From Bacteroidaceae bacterium (GTDB taxonomy: Bacteria > Bacteroidota > Bacteroidia > Bacteroidales > Bacteroidaceae), in the NCBI GenBank assembly GCA_017461345.1, contig JAFTYP010000022.1:1-64000 (forward strand): a DNA stretch of 64,000 nucleotides, written 5' to 3'. The position numbers were made by a program, and so were the translations under genes. The notes below the pieces were generated by a model, which was given only the letters and a program-made list of their open reading frames with translations, made no database searches and was not told the DNA's origin. Below, piece after piece: positions 27,401 to 34,673 of the stretch (the stretch's first letter is position 1; every line of letters starts with the position of its first letter).

Positions 27401-28961
27401 AAACACAGCCGGCTGTCTTTTTGGAAATCTGGATGAACTTAAAGGTATGAATACATGTTCAGCAATAGGAAGCATCACATCCTCCGGAGCAGACAGTCAA
27501 ATTGGCGGTTTGGCAGGACAAATTGTATTCAACGAACAAAGCACATCTGATGTGCTGACACAATGCACAGCAGATGTAAACATCATTAGCACGGGAGAAA
27601 GGAATAAGATTGGTGGAATTGCCGGACAAACAACATATAGTGGCACAAATAGTTTGAGCCTCATTTCCCAGTGTAGTTCCTTTGGCGACATTAGCGCAAC
27701 AGGAACAGAAAGCATAAGTGGCGGACTTGTTGGTGACGTTATCGGAACTTCTATTCAAGACTGCTACAGTTCTGCGGAGGTAGAAGGTTCTCAGTACTCT
27801 GGCGGTCTTGTAGGTTATGTAACAACTGCAACCATCAATAAATGTTATTCCTGCGGTAATACCCGTGGAGAATACTATGGTGCTGGAATTGCCGCGCAAC
27901 TGAAAGGAACTGGCGCAAAAGTTATGAATTGTGTTGCTCTAAATAACGAACTCACATTCACCCACGAATCTTCATGGGCGGCTCGTGTTATAGGCGGTTA
28001 TGACGAAGCATCAGGCGACCCCGATGGCAGCAATCTGGCTTTGGGAACCATGCAAGTATCTCTGAACAATGTGCCTGTAAAGAAGTACGACGACTTGGTG
28101 GAAGGCACAGCCAAATCGGAAACCGAATTGAAGCAACAAGACACATATGAAGCCTTAGGATGGAATTTCGATGGAGTATGGACAATGCCAGCAAACGGCG
28201 GCTATCCCGTGCTGCAATGGCAGGCAGAAACCCCAGAGCCAGAAGTGACTAAAGGTGACATGAATGGCGACGGCACATTCAGCATTACCGACGTTGTTCT
28301 GATTATCGATGTTATTGCAGGTTTCATTACCGATGAAAGCCGGATGGCTGTAGCAGATGTAAATAACGACGGAAGTATCACCATTACAGACTGCGTAGCA
28401 ACAATCGACCTGATTGCAGCACAAGTTACATCACCCCAATATGCAATCCTTAAAGCACGAGCCGCATCCTCTAACACAGATCGCATCAGTGCCCTCTTGC
28501 AGGATGGCTTAATGACCATTGCTCTTGACAACGAAAAGCAATACACGGCCTTCCAAATGATTGTCAACATGCCGGATGGTATGACCCTCGGACGCATCTC
28601 TATGGATAAGACACGCGGGACTGACCATCACATAGCAGTACGCAACCTCAATCGTGGGCAATATCTGATAACCGGCTTCTCTGCGTATAACGAAGAACTG
28701 AATGGCAATTGCGGCAACCTGTTCTCTGTCACCACTAACGGGCAGGCAAACGGTGACATCATTATCAGCAACGTAGAATTTGTAACAACAGAAGCCGAAA
28801 CATGTCGACTGAAAGATATTTACATTAACAGCACACCGACTGGAATCTCGGCCATCGTATCGCAGCAGACAGACATAATTTACGACCTGCAAGGACGTCG
28901 CATTACAACACCTGTAAAGGGTATATATATAGTAAAAGGCAAGAAAACCATCATAAAATAA
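24444..28961 (+). CDS. Secreted GLUG-repeat surface protein with dockerin-like and cohesin-like modules
   Basis: The start at 24444 (MKRIITLTLMLCTVFTMSAQ signal peptide, 1505 residues) is preferred over the upstream in-frame ATG at 24402. GLUG repeats dominate two blocks, each opened by a domain (GSGTGTSSDPYRI near 25; GSGTEEDPYQI near 795) followed by many YxGGIVG-type turns. Near 1275 a dockerin-like pair (GDMNGDGTFSITDVV, ADVNNDGSITITDC) gives calcium loops. A cohesin-like sandwich then precedes the tail IYDLQGRRITTPVKGIYIVKG. GLUG proteins are adhesin-like; surface adhesion or glycan contact is inferred. First of a four-gene operon. Confidence 0.85.
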   Translation: MKRIITLTLMLCTVFTMSAQFSGSGTGTSSDPYRIFNADQLTQMRNFLNQEGVYFKLQNDINLTDWLADNYPTQGWQPVGSTSEPFKGTLDGNGKTISGFSITRTSADYIGLFAAVDGATIKDLTLKGDIQGKSYVGSLMGSGSATVTNYSFDGTVTGTGNYIGGVGGMQNTASSNLTVNATVKGAQHTGGIYGQGVGLTSVTFTGQVSGTSYTGGLAGQGSGTFSSCMMSGPVDGASYTGGLVGYATASISLENCTHQNNVTGTTYTGGIVGATSDGAVTLTSCHADGNVTGTTYTGGIVGATSDGAVTLTSCYADGNVTGTTSVGGVCGQILNPANSTISGCNYWGDITGTSQLGGIIGHLTTNYTSSIDFTSTTTAGYPAPDKSYYNEDYSYITCFFKQLMSDTRYFITFEKSGDIEYQSLHSSYAEFISYDEIGIWAKEYDDIPVYNNGTTPGVRVVYNNVRTSSSECNVNITNCSAIGNIYGTSTHIGGIIGQDIEENREIYSLDREERVFYVPGNGIYPISTSSFNRILKGYSYIYTTTNINESYFSGNIAGTSYIGGIAGSKDGGCINKCYASASISGEQFLGGIAGSLTKKDIDNNENSLNANVAICTKISGNTNVGRIYGATDGNFSIAELGTTNENRSIASAHVIINGSTQTISDNLQNGTAVGVSQLRYKANYVAWGWDFNNNWTILETESFPYKNWQSAPPVLSDKLTSGATTISGKSADCGTIHLTTGDGKQYTATANASGDWSMTVPALHAGETITLYAKGNNNKEKSYIITSTAKFLGSGTEEDPYQIHSAYDLQGVFNGGYYKLMNDIDLSAWIQENSPSKGWTPCGSDATLIYIDGDNHKITGLWTNTTTSHIGLFNKLSGGYIKNLNVEVASGKKVKGGNNTGILVGWANNIDIINCSVKGDAEGTNYLGGIVGYIETDQETNVLSNLKYEGILTSSSAIGVGGIAGKCKLYNIYNVYANANISLESVNTAGCLFGNLDELKGMNTCSAIGSITSSGADSQIGGLAGQIVFNEQSTSDVLTQCTADVNIISTGERNKIGGIAGQTTYSGTNSLSLISQCSSFGDISATGTESISGGLVGDVIGTSIQDCYSSAEVEGSQYSGGLVGYVTTATINKCYSCGNTRGEYYGAGIAAQLKGTGAKVMNCVALNNELTFTHESSWAARVIGGYDEASGDPDGSNLALGTMQVSLNNVPVKKYDDLVEGTAKSETELKQQDTYEALGWNFDGVWTMPANGGYPVLQWQAETPEPEVTKGDMNGDGTFSITDVVLIIDVIAGFITDESRMAVADVNNDGSITITDCVATIDLIAAQVTSPQYAILKARAASSNTDRISALLQDGLMTIALDNEKQYTAFQMIVNMPDGMTLGRISMDKTRGTDHHIAVRNLNRGQYLITGFSAYNEELNGNCGNLFSVTTNGQANGDIIISNVEFVTTEAETCRLKDIYINSTPTGISAIVSQQTDIIYDLQGRRITTPVKGIYIVKGKKTIIK
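25231..25404 (+). repeat. 87-bp tandem repeat, two near-identical copies, inside the GLUG gene
   Basis: Copies at 25231-25317 and 25318-25404 encode two 29-residue GLUG units (TYTGGIVGATSDGAVTLTSC plus ADGNVTGT). They differ at only a handful of bases, in contrast to the diverged units around them, so this is recent in-frame expansion. Confidence 0.85.
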
Positions 28962-28967
28962 AAGATT

Positions 28968-31394
28968 ATGTATAAATTTCGAAATTTACTAACATGTGGA
29001 CTACTGCTGTTTGTCTCTCATGTTATGGGATACGACATAACAGTTAGTCCCATAGAAATCAAAGCAGGAGAGAGTACCAACCTTTGTATCAATCTTTCCA
29101 ACACAGAGAGTTTCACCGCCTATCAGATGTCAATCTATCTACCAGAAGGCATAACGGTACAGAAGAAAACTAACGGGAAGTATGCATATACATCCAATGC
29201 AGAGCGACTCGATCCTGATTTCTTTAATGTCACAGTTCAAAATGCTGCTGACGGAAGTATTCTCATCACAGTCTATGCCCCCGAAAAAGATGCAATTGCA
29301 GGCACAAACGGAGAGCTTATGCGTCTACCTATCGACATTGCATCTACTGTAACAACATCATTACAGGGAAGTATCAAAAACATTGAGTTTACCGATGTCA
29401 ACTCTCAGGGACATAAACATAGCGATATCATATTCAGCCTGGAATACAAAGAGGAGATTGACATTATCACCAATAAATGCGGCGACAATCTTTTCTGGTC
29501 ATATGACGATAATTCTCAGACACTAACAATCTCTGGAAGTGGCAATATGTATGATTATGATTTTTTTACTGATCCTTGGACTGATTATAAGGAACAAATA
29601 CAGAATATTAATTTCCCCGAAGGACTCACACACATCGGCACTTGTGCTTTCGTCGCATGTACTAATATAACATCTATAACTATACCAGATAGTGTAACAA
29701 ATATCAGCGAGTCTGCTTTCGCAGGCTGCTATAATTTGCAAACAATAAACTTTGGTAACGGAGTGACGAGTATCTGCTACGGTGCATTTGAAAATTGTCA
29801 CTACTTATCCTCGGTTACTCTATCAAATAGTATTAGGACCATTGGAGATGCAGCCTTCCGTAATTGCTACAGATTGAGATCTGTCGAACTGGGAGATAGT
29901 GTTGAATATATTGGAGATGGTACATTTCACAATTGTCATGGCCTCGGTTCAATAAACATACCTAGCAGTGTTACAAAAATTGAGAAATGGGCATTTGCAG
30001 GCTGTATAGACCTCAGGTCTATTATGGTTGAAGAAGACAATGTCATATACGATTCTCGTAACAACTCCAATGCAATCATTGAAACGGAAACAAACGCATT
30101 GATCACTGGCTGCACAAATACAATTATTCCAAACACTGTAACTTGCATTCGAACCGGAGCTTTTAGTGATCAGGCATACATGACTTCTATCACTATTCCT
30201 AATAGCATAACAAACATCGAGAATACTGCATTTTGCGCATGCCATCGTCTTACCGATTTTTATTGTCTTGCAGAAAATGTTCCAAACACAGATAGTAATG
30301 CCTTTGCGGCGACTCCACTCAACTCTGTCACACTCCATGTACCAACAAATTCAATAGAAGCATATCGCACTACTGAACCATGGAGTAATTTTGGGACAAT
30401 TGTTGCAATTGAAGGAGCAAAGGTGGAGCAAACAATAGGAATAAGTGCATTGCCTGAAATGACCGAAGGTGATGCTGCCTATGCACTTCCTCAGCAAACG
30501 GATCAAGGACTTACACTGACATGGACGGTTGCCGACGAAACGATTGCACGCATTAGCGACTATCAACTAACTCCCCTTAAAGCTGGCATTACTTCCATTA
30601 CAGCCACCCAAGAGGGTAATGACGAGTATCAGTCATTCACAAAAACATTCAGTTTGACAGTCAATGAAAAAGAGGAAGTACCTTCTATCGAAGACACCGA
30701 CATCTCGCAGATGGACAATGTTATATATATCGAACCTACGGAAGTAAAAAGTGCCTCGGAAACCACATTGTCATTTATGATGAAAAATACGGCTAACATA
30801 CGTGGATTCCAGTTTGACCTGTTTCTTCCAGAAGGTATCACGGTTGTAAAATCCAGCAAGGGTAAAATCCTTGGAGAACTCAATCCTGAACGTTTACCCG
30901 AAGAGGACGAGCATCAGTTGACATTCAGTGAACAGACAAATGGGGCTATACGTTTCCTTTGCAGTTCGCTATACGACGAAACATTTACAGGTACAAGCGG
31001 TGTGATTCTTACCTTGCAGATTAAAATTGATGAGAATATGGAAGACGGAGAATATCCGGTTCAGTTAAAAAACATGATTCTGAACGAAACAGATATTTCA
31101 AAATTCTATCAAACTGAATTCCTGCAGTCGAAAATAACTGTAACCTCATATATGCTTGGCGACATCAACGATGACGGAGAAATTAATGTATTGGACTATA
31201 CCGGTGTAGCGAACCACATACATGGTAATACTCCTGAGGGATTTATTACGAAGGCAGGCGATGTGGACAGCAACGGTGTCATAGACGTTAGAGACTATAC
31301 CGGTGTAGCGAACATCATCCACACGGGTTTTGTATCTGGTAGCATGGGGACTTCATTGAATGCGAAAGAATATAATAATGTAGAACCACAATAA
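28968..31394 (+). CDS. BspA-type leucine-rich-repeat surface protein with cohesin- and dockerin-like modules
   Basis: The 808-residue protein has a signal peptide (LLFVSHVMG). Domains: cohesin-like sandwich (about 22-160, ITVSPIEIKAGESTNL), LRR_5/BspA repeats (about 170-480; units like AFAGCYNLQTINFGNGVTSI), an Ig-like Big-type module (TWTVADETIARISDYQLTPL, about 500-570), a second cohesin-like domain (about 585-715) and a terminal dockerin-like pair (GDINDDGEINVLDYTGVANH, GDVDSNGVIDVRDYTGVAN). It lacks the usual short C-terminal tail of its neighbours. BspA repeats mediate host or partner binding in related oral bacteria. Six bases after the GLUG gene, hence same operon. Confidence 0.87.
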   Translation: MYKFRNLLTCGLLLFVSHVMGYDITVSPIEIKAGESTNLCINLSNTESFTAYQMSIYLPEGITVQKKTNGKYAYTSNAERLDPDFFNVTVQNAADGSILITVYAPEKDAIAGTNGELMRLPIDIASTVTTSLQGSIKNIEFTDVNSQGHKHSDIIFSLEYKEEIDIITNKCGDNLFWSYDDNSQTLTISGSGNMYDYDFFTDPWTDYKEQIQNINFPEGLTHIGTCAFVACTNITSITIPDSVTNISESAFAGCYNLQTINFGNGVTSICYGAFENCHYLSSVTLSNSIRTIGDAAFRNCYRLRSVELGDSVEYIGDGTFHNCHGLGSINIPSSVTKIEKWAFAGCIDLRSIMVEEDNVIYDSRNNSNAIIETETNALITGCTNTIIPNTVTCIRTGAFSDQAYMTSITIPNSITNIENTAFCACHRLTDFYCLAENVPNTDSNAFAATPLNSVTLHVPTNSIEAYRTTEPWSNFGTIVAIEGAKVEQTIGISALPEMTEGDAAYALPQQTDQGLTLTWTVADETIARISDYQLTPLKAGITSITATQEGNDEYQSFTKTFSLTVNEKEEVPSIEDTDISQMDNVIYIEPTEVKSASETTLSFMMKNTANIRGFQFDLFLPEGITVVKSSKGKILGELNPERLPEEDEHQLTFSEQTNGAIRFLCSSLYDETFTGTSGVILTLQIKIDENMEDGEYPVQLKNMILNETDISKFYQTEFLQSKITVTSYMLGDINDDGEINVLDYTGVANHIHGNTPEGFITKAGDVDSNGVIDVRDYTGVANIIHTGFVSGSMGTSLNAKEYNNVEPQ
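30780..30994 (+). repeat. Diverged direct repeat, copy 1 (cohesin-like module)
   Basis: This 215-bp stretch matches 31560-31774, offset exactly 780 bases, at roughly 90 percent identity. Most differences are at third codon positions, and the encoded residues MKNTANIRGFQFDLFLPEGI onwards are nearly identical. Confidence 0.85.
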
Positions 31395-31406
31395 TGATAA
31401 TAAGAA

Positions 31407-32657
31407 ATGAAAAAGAACATTTATTCACTTATCTTGTTCCTACTGGCGCAGTGCACCTTGTCATTTGCCAGTATAACAGATGTAAGTACGATTGCCAATG
31501 TAATATACATTAAACCATTTGAAGCAAGTGCTGGTTCACAGACAGACATTTCTATTAGTATGAAAAATACGGCAAACATTCGTGGCTTCCAGTTTGACTT
31601 GTTTCTTCCAGAAGGCATCACAGTTGTAAAATCCAGTAAAGGTAAAATCCTTGGAGAACTCAATCCTGAACGTTTGCCAGAAGAAGACGAGCATCAGTTG
31701 ACATTCAGTGAGCAACCTACTGGAGCAATACGTTTCCTTTGCAGTTCGCTATATGACGAAACATTTACAGGTACTGATGGGGAGATTGCAAAACTCACAG
31801 TAAACATCAGTCCGGATATGGCAAAAGGAGAATATCCTATTCTTATGAAAGGAATGCTGCTCAACGAGACGGATATATCAAAATTCTATGAGACGGATCT
31901 GGTTGAAACAATAGTAACCATAAACGAGCAAGGAGACAATCGCACTGTTCTCGACGAAAATTCTACTATCGTTCCCGAATCTGCCAACGGAGTAAATATT
32001 CGTGTCCTACGCACCATCAATGCTAACGAATGGAGTACAATCTGTCTGCCTTTCGCGATGACAAACACACAGATAAAAGAAACATTTGGTAACGATGTTC
32101 AGATAGCAAATTTTGAGGGAACAGAGCCTGAATTTGACATTGACGACAATGTCGTGGCAATTACCGCCAAATTTACAAACGTAAATGCCATTGAAGCTAA
32201 TCATCCCTATATTATCAAGGTATCTCAACCCATGACTGGATTTACTCTCGACAATGTTGATATTGTTGCCAGCGAAGAAGATGCTTGCATTGAATATGAT
32301 AACGGGAAAACAGGTTCTCGTCGAGTTGTATACAGCGGTTTCTATGGTACCTATCGTGCAGAGACTGTTCTTGAGGAATACTCACTCTTCCTTAACAGCA
32401 ACAAATTCTGGTACTCTATGGGACAGAACAAAATGAAAGCATTCCGTGCCTATTTCTACTTCCTGGACATTCTGACAAATGTAGAAGAAGGTGCCAATGT
32501 GATTGAATTTAGGTTTGAATCCGATGATGCAACTGCTATTAACGAGATAGATAACAAACAGCCTTTGGACAATAACTTCTACAATATTGCTGGCCAACGT
32601 GTAGGCAAAAACTACAAAGGCATCGTAATTATAGGCGGGGGAAAATACGTAAAATAA
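31407..32657 (+). CDS. Secreted protein with cohesin-like module, surface operon gene 3
   Basis: The 416 residues begin with a signal peptide (LLAQCTLSFA). Residues about 30-165 form a cohesin-like sandwich almost identical to the second one of the preceding protein. A second beta-rich domain (about 185-375) shows IRVLRTINANEWSTICLPFA, a pattern seen in many Prevotella surface proteins. The end is the tail NNFYNIAGQRVGKNYKGIVI. No catalytic motif is recognised. It follows the BspA-like gene by 12 bases and precedes the small peptide gene by 19. A scaffold or adhesive role is inferred. Confidence 0.72.
   Translation: MKKNIYSLILFLLAQCTLSFASITDVSTIANVIYIKPFEASAGSQTDISISMKNTANIRGFQFDLFLPEGITVVKSSKGKILGELNPERLPEEDEHQLTFSEQPTGAIRFLCSSLYDETFTGTDGEIAKLTVNISPDMAKGEYPILMKGMLLNETDISKFYETDLVETIVTINEQGDNRTVLDENSTIVPESANGVNIRVLRTINANEWSTICLPFAMTNTQIKETFGNDVQIANFEGTEPEFDIDDNVVAITAKFTNVNAIEANHPYIIKVSQPMTGFTLDNVDIVASEEDACIEYDNGKTGSRRVVYSGFYGTYRAETVLEEYSLFLNSNKFWYSMGQNKMKAFRAYFYFLDILTNVEEGANVIEFRFESDDATAINEIDNKQPLDNNFYNIAGQRVGKNYKGIVIIGGGKYVK
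31560..31774 (+). repeat. Diverged direct repeat, copy 2 (cohesin-like module)
   Basis: Partner of 30780-30994. See that entry for identity and offset. Confidence 0.85.
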
Positions 32658-32676
32658 AACTAAAACATATAGGTAA

Positions 32677-32862
32677 ATGAAAAAAGAATATATCACACCC
32701 TGCTGCATAAAGCAGGAAATAGCAGAATGTTGCCAATTTCTTGCCTCTAGTGGTGTCACTGGCGATAATGGTATCGAATATGGAGGTGTTGACACCAATG
32801 GGAACTTGGAACCTGCTGCTAAAGAAAATCACAACTTTAGTATCTGGGACAATGAATGGTAA
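32677..32862 (+). CDS. 61-residue peptide of unknown function at the end of the surface operon
   Basis: An ATG with an A-rich upstream region opens a 61-codon frame. It begins MKKEYITPCCIKQ, has a Ser/Gly-rich middle (LASSGVTGDNG) and ends acidic and aromatic (NFSIWDNEW). The layout (Lys-rich start, Thr-Pro, hydrophobic middle, Trp-Asp-x-Glu-Trp end) is one I recognise from short, unnamed Prevotella/Bacteroides proteins that often follow surface-protein genes. It has no signal peptide but four Cys in the first 20 residues. It is cotranscribed (19-base gap, followed by a terminator). Function unknown. Confidence 0.7.
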   Translation: MKKEYITPCCIKQEIAECCQFLASSGVTGDNGIEYGGVDTNGNLEPAAKENHNFSIWDNEW

Positions 32863-32883
32863 GTAGATAAAACCTAATAAAAC

Positions 32884-32917
32884 AATCGGGGATGTAGCAG
32901 TTGGTACATCCCCGATT
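32884..32917. terminator. Bidirectional terminator between the surface operon and malY
   Basis: AATCGGGGATGTA (32884-32896) pairs perfectly with TACATCCCCGATT (32905-32917) across an 8-base loop, followed by ATTGATTT. Confidence 0.85.
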
Positions 32918-32968
32918 ATTGATTTAAACAAATCTAAATACTTGTGTTCAACAGAGGACATATTCACA

Positions 32969-34204
32969 TTATATGCCTTTTGACCTACAAGCATCGATTA
33001 TTCTGTCGAGGGCTTTGTTGACTACAGAACGAGGACAACCTACATTCATACGCATGAAGCCGAAACCGCCTTTGCCGAACATTGCTCCGCTATTCATGCC
33101 GACCTTGGCATCGAAGGCAAAGAAATGGTTGAGTTCCTCTTGAGTCTTGAAGCCTAAGCCTGTGCAATCGAGGAATACGAGGAAACTTGCTTCGGGTATG
33201 ATAGGACGAATGCGAGGACATTCCTTTGCAAAGCGTTCTGCAACGAGGTCGATGTTGCCTTGCACATAGTCGAGCATCTGCTGCTTCCACGCTCTGCCTT
33301 CGTCGCTATAGCAAGCCATTACGCAGTCGCAAGCAAAGACATTGCCGAGGTCTTGATCCGTGCCCCATATGTAGTTGAAGTATTGCTCGCGAAGTTTCTC
33401 GTCGTAAACGATGGCCTGACTTGCCACGATGCCCGGCATGTTGAAGGTCTTTGTTGGAGCCTGAAGAGTGACGCTGATGCGGCGTGCTTCCTCGCTAACG
33501 CTGGCAAAGGGTATATGCTTTTTGCCCTTGAAGAGCATGTCGCAATGTATCTCGTCGCTTATCACGACGACACCTTCTTCTGCGCAGATATGGGCGACCT
33601 GCTGCAAATCTTCCTTCGTCCAACATATGCCTGCCGGATTGTGTGGGTTGCAAAGTATCATCATTTTGCAGCCCTTGATGTCGCGACGAAGTGCATCGAA
33701 ATCCATGGCAAATGAGGTTTCCGTACGACGCAGCGAAGACTGCACAACCTCGCGCTTGCAGGTCTCGGGTACAAAACAGAATGGATGATAGACGGGTTCC
33801 TGTATAAGGATGCGGTCGCCCTTCTCTGTGAAGGCTTGCAAGGCAAGGAAGATACCGCTCACAACACCAGGTACATATACAATCATCTCGCGTGTAATAT
33901 CCACGCCATGCTGTTCTTTGTTCCAACGGATGACGCTTTCGTAGTAAGGAGGATTCTGGCATGTGTAGCCCAAAATGCCTTGCTCCATGCGTTTGCGTAT
34001 GGCGTCGAACACGAAAGGAGGTGTTCGGAAGTCCATATCTGCCACCCACATCGGGATGAGGTCGTCGGTTCCGCACTCGTTCTTCACGCGGTCTATCTTT
34101 ATTGCATCTGTTCCTTTACGGGAAACTATCTCGTCGAAAGACCACACATCTACAGACCCCCTACCCCCCTTTAGGGGGAACTTTTTATTGCTTGTATCTG
34201 ACAT
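32969..34204 (-). CDS. MalY/PatB family PLP-dependent C-S lyase (cystathionine beta-lyase type)
   Basis: A fold-type I aminotransferase-like enzyme of 411 residues. Motifs: IPMWVADMDFRTPPFV near 50, NPHNPAGICW near 192, SDEIHCDMLF near 225, the PLP-Lys in LQAPTKTFNMPG near 262, and a C-terminal RMNVGCPRS substrate arginine. Members cleave cystathionine to homocysteine, pyruvate and ammonia or act as aminotransferases. The first 18 or so residues (SDTSNKKFPLKGGRGSVD) do not fit the family and are encoded by the inserted repeat at 34154-34181; the ancestral start was probably nearer residue 20. It follows the DUF559 gene by 5 bases. Confidence 0.9.
   Translation of the reverse strand: MSDTSNKKFPLKGGRGSVDVWSFDEIVSRKGTDAIKIDRVKNECGTDDLIPMWVADMDFRTPPFVFDAIRKRMEQGILGYTCQNPPYYESVIRWNKEQHGVDITREMIVYVPGVVSGIFLALQAFTEKGDRILIQEPVYHPFCFVPETCKREVVQSSLRRTETSFAMDFDALRRDIKGCKMMILCNPHNPAGICWTKEDLQQVAHICAEEGVVVISDEIHCDMLFKGKKHIPFASVSEEARRISVTLQAPTKTFNMPGIVASQAIVYDEKLREQYFNYIWGTDQDLGNVFACDCVMACYSDEGRAWKQQMLDYVQGNIDLVAERFAKECPRIRPIIPEASFLVFLDCTGLGFKTQEELNHFFAFDAKVGMNSGAMFGKGGFGFMRMNVGCPRSVVNKALDRIIDACRSKGI
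34154..34181 (-). repeat. 28-bp G-rich palindromic repeat, left copy
   Basis: On the minus strand this reads GTTCCCCCTAAAGGGG followed by GGTAGGGGGTCT. It differs from the copy at 34646-34673 (opposite orientation) by one base. It contains the palindrome CCCCCTAAAGGGGG and lies inside the first codons of malY. Confidence 0.85.
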
Positions 34205-34209
34205 ATCTG

Positions 34210-34602
34210 TTACATATAACTTCTTATCTCGTTAACTACATTATCTATATCGTATATGACTTGGTCATTTGTGAAACGTATAACTCGGTAGCCTAATCCT
34301 TCAAGTATCTGAGTCCTCTGTTCATCATCATATTCTTGTTCCGGTCTTGAATGATAACCTCCATCCACCTCAATTATTAACTTGCAATCTGGGCATAAGA
34401 AATCAACGATGAACTGTCCTATAATATATTGAAACAAAAACTTGTGTCCTAACTTGTTCGCTCTTACATAATCCCTTAGTATTGATTCTGCTTCAGTAGG
34501 ATTAGATCTCATAACCTTTGCCCATTCCTTTAGTTGAGCATAATAAGCAGGGTCTGCATTCTGATAAGCAAAATGGTTATATGTATCCCTTCCCTTTTTC
34601 AT
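34210..34602 (-). CDS. DUF559 (Vsr/restriction-endonuclease-fold) protein
   Basis: The 130-residue protein matches the DUF559 family, related to very-short-patch-repair endonucleases. NPTEAESILRDYVRANKLGHKFLFQYIIGQFIVDFLCPDCKLIIEVDGGYHS carries the catalytic pattern (Glu near 38, Asp in FIVDFLCP, IEVDGGYH), then RTQILEGLGYRVIRFTNDQV. All active-site positions of the fold appear intact. It is bracketed by inverted copies of a 28-bp G-rich repeat (34154-34181, 34646-34673), suggesting a small mobile unit placed between mnmA and malY. DNA target unknown; nuclease activity is inferred from the family. Confidence 0.88.
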   Translation of the reverse strand: MKKGRDTYNHFAYQNADPAYYAQLKEWAKVMRSNPTEAESILRDYVRANKLGHKFLFQYIIGQFIVDFLCPDCKLIIEVDGGYHSRPEQEYDDEQRTQILEGLGYRVIRFTNDQVIYDIDNVVNEIRSYM

Positions 34603-34645
34603 ATCTTATTATCTCTCCTCGATTGCTTCCCTCATAGGAGGACAT

Positions 34646-34673
34646 GTTCCCCCTAAAGGGGGTTAGGGGGTCT
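34646..34673 (+). repeat. 28-bp G-rich palindromic repeat, right copy
   Basis: On the plus strand it reads GTTCCCCCTAAAGGGG followed by GTTAGGGGGTCT, the inverted partner of 34154-34181. The complementary strand provides the last codons and the TAA stop of mnmA. Confidence 0.85.
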
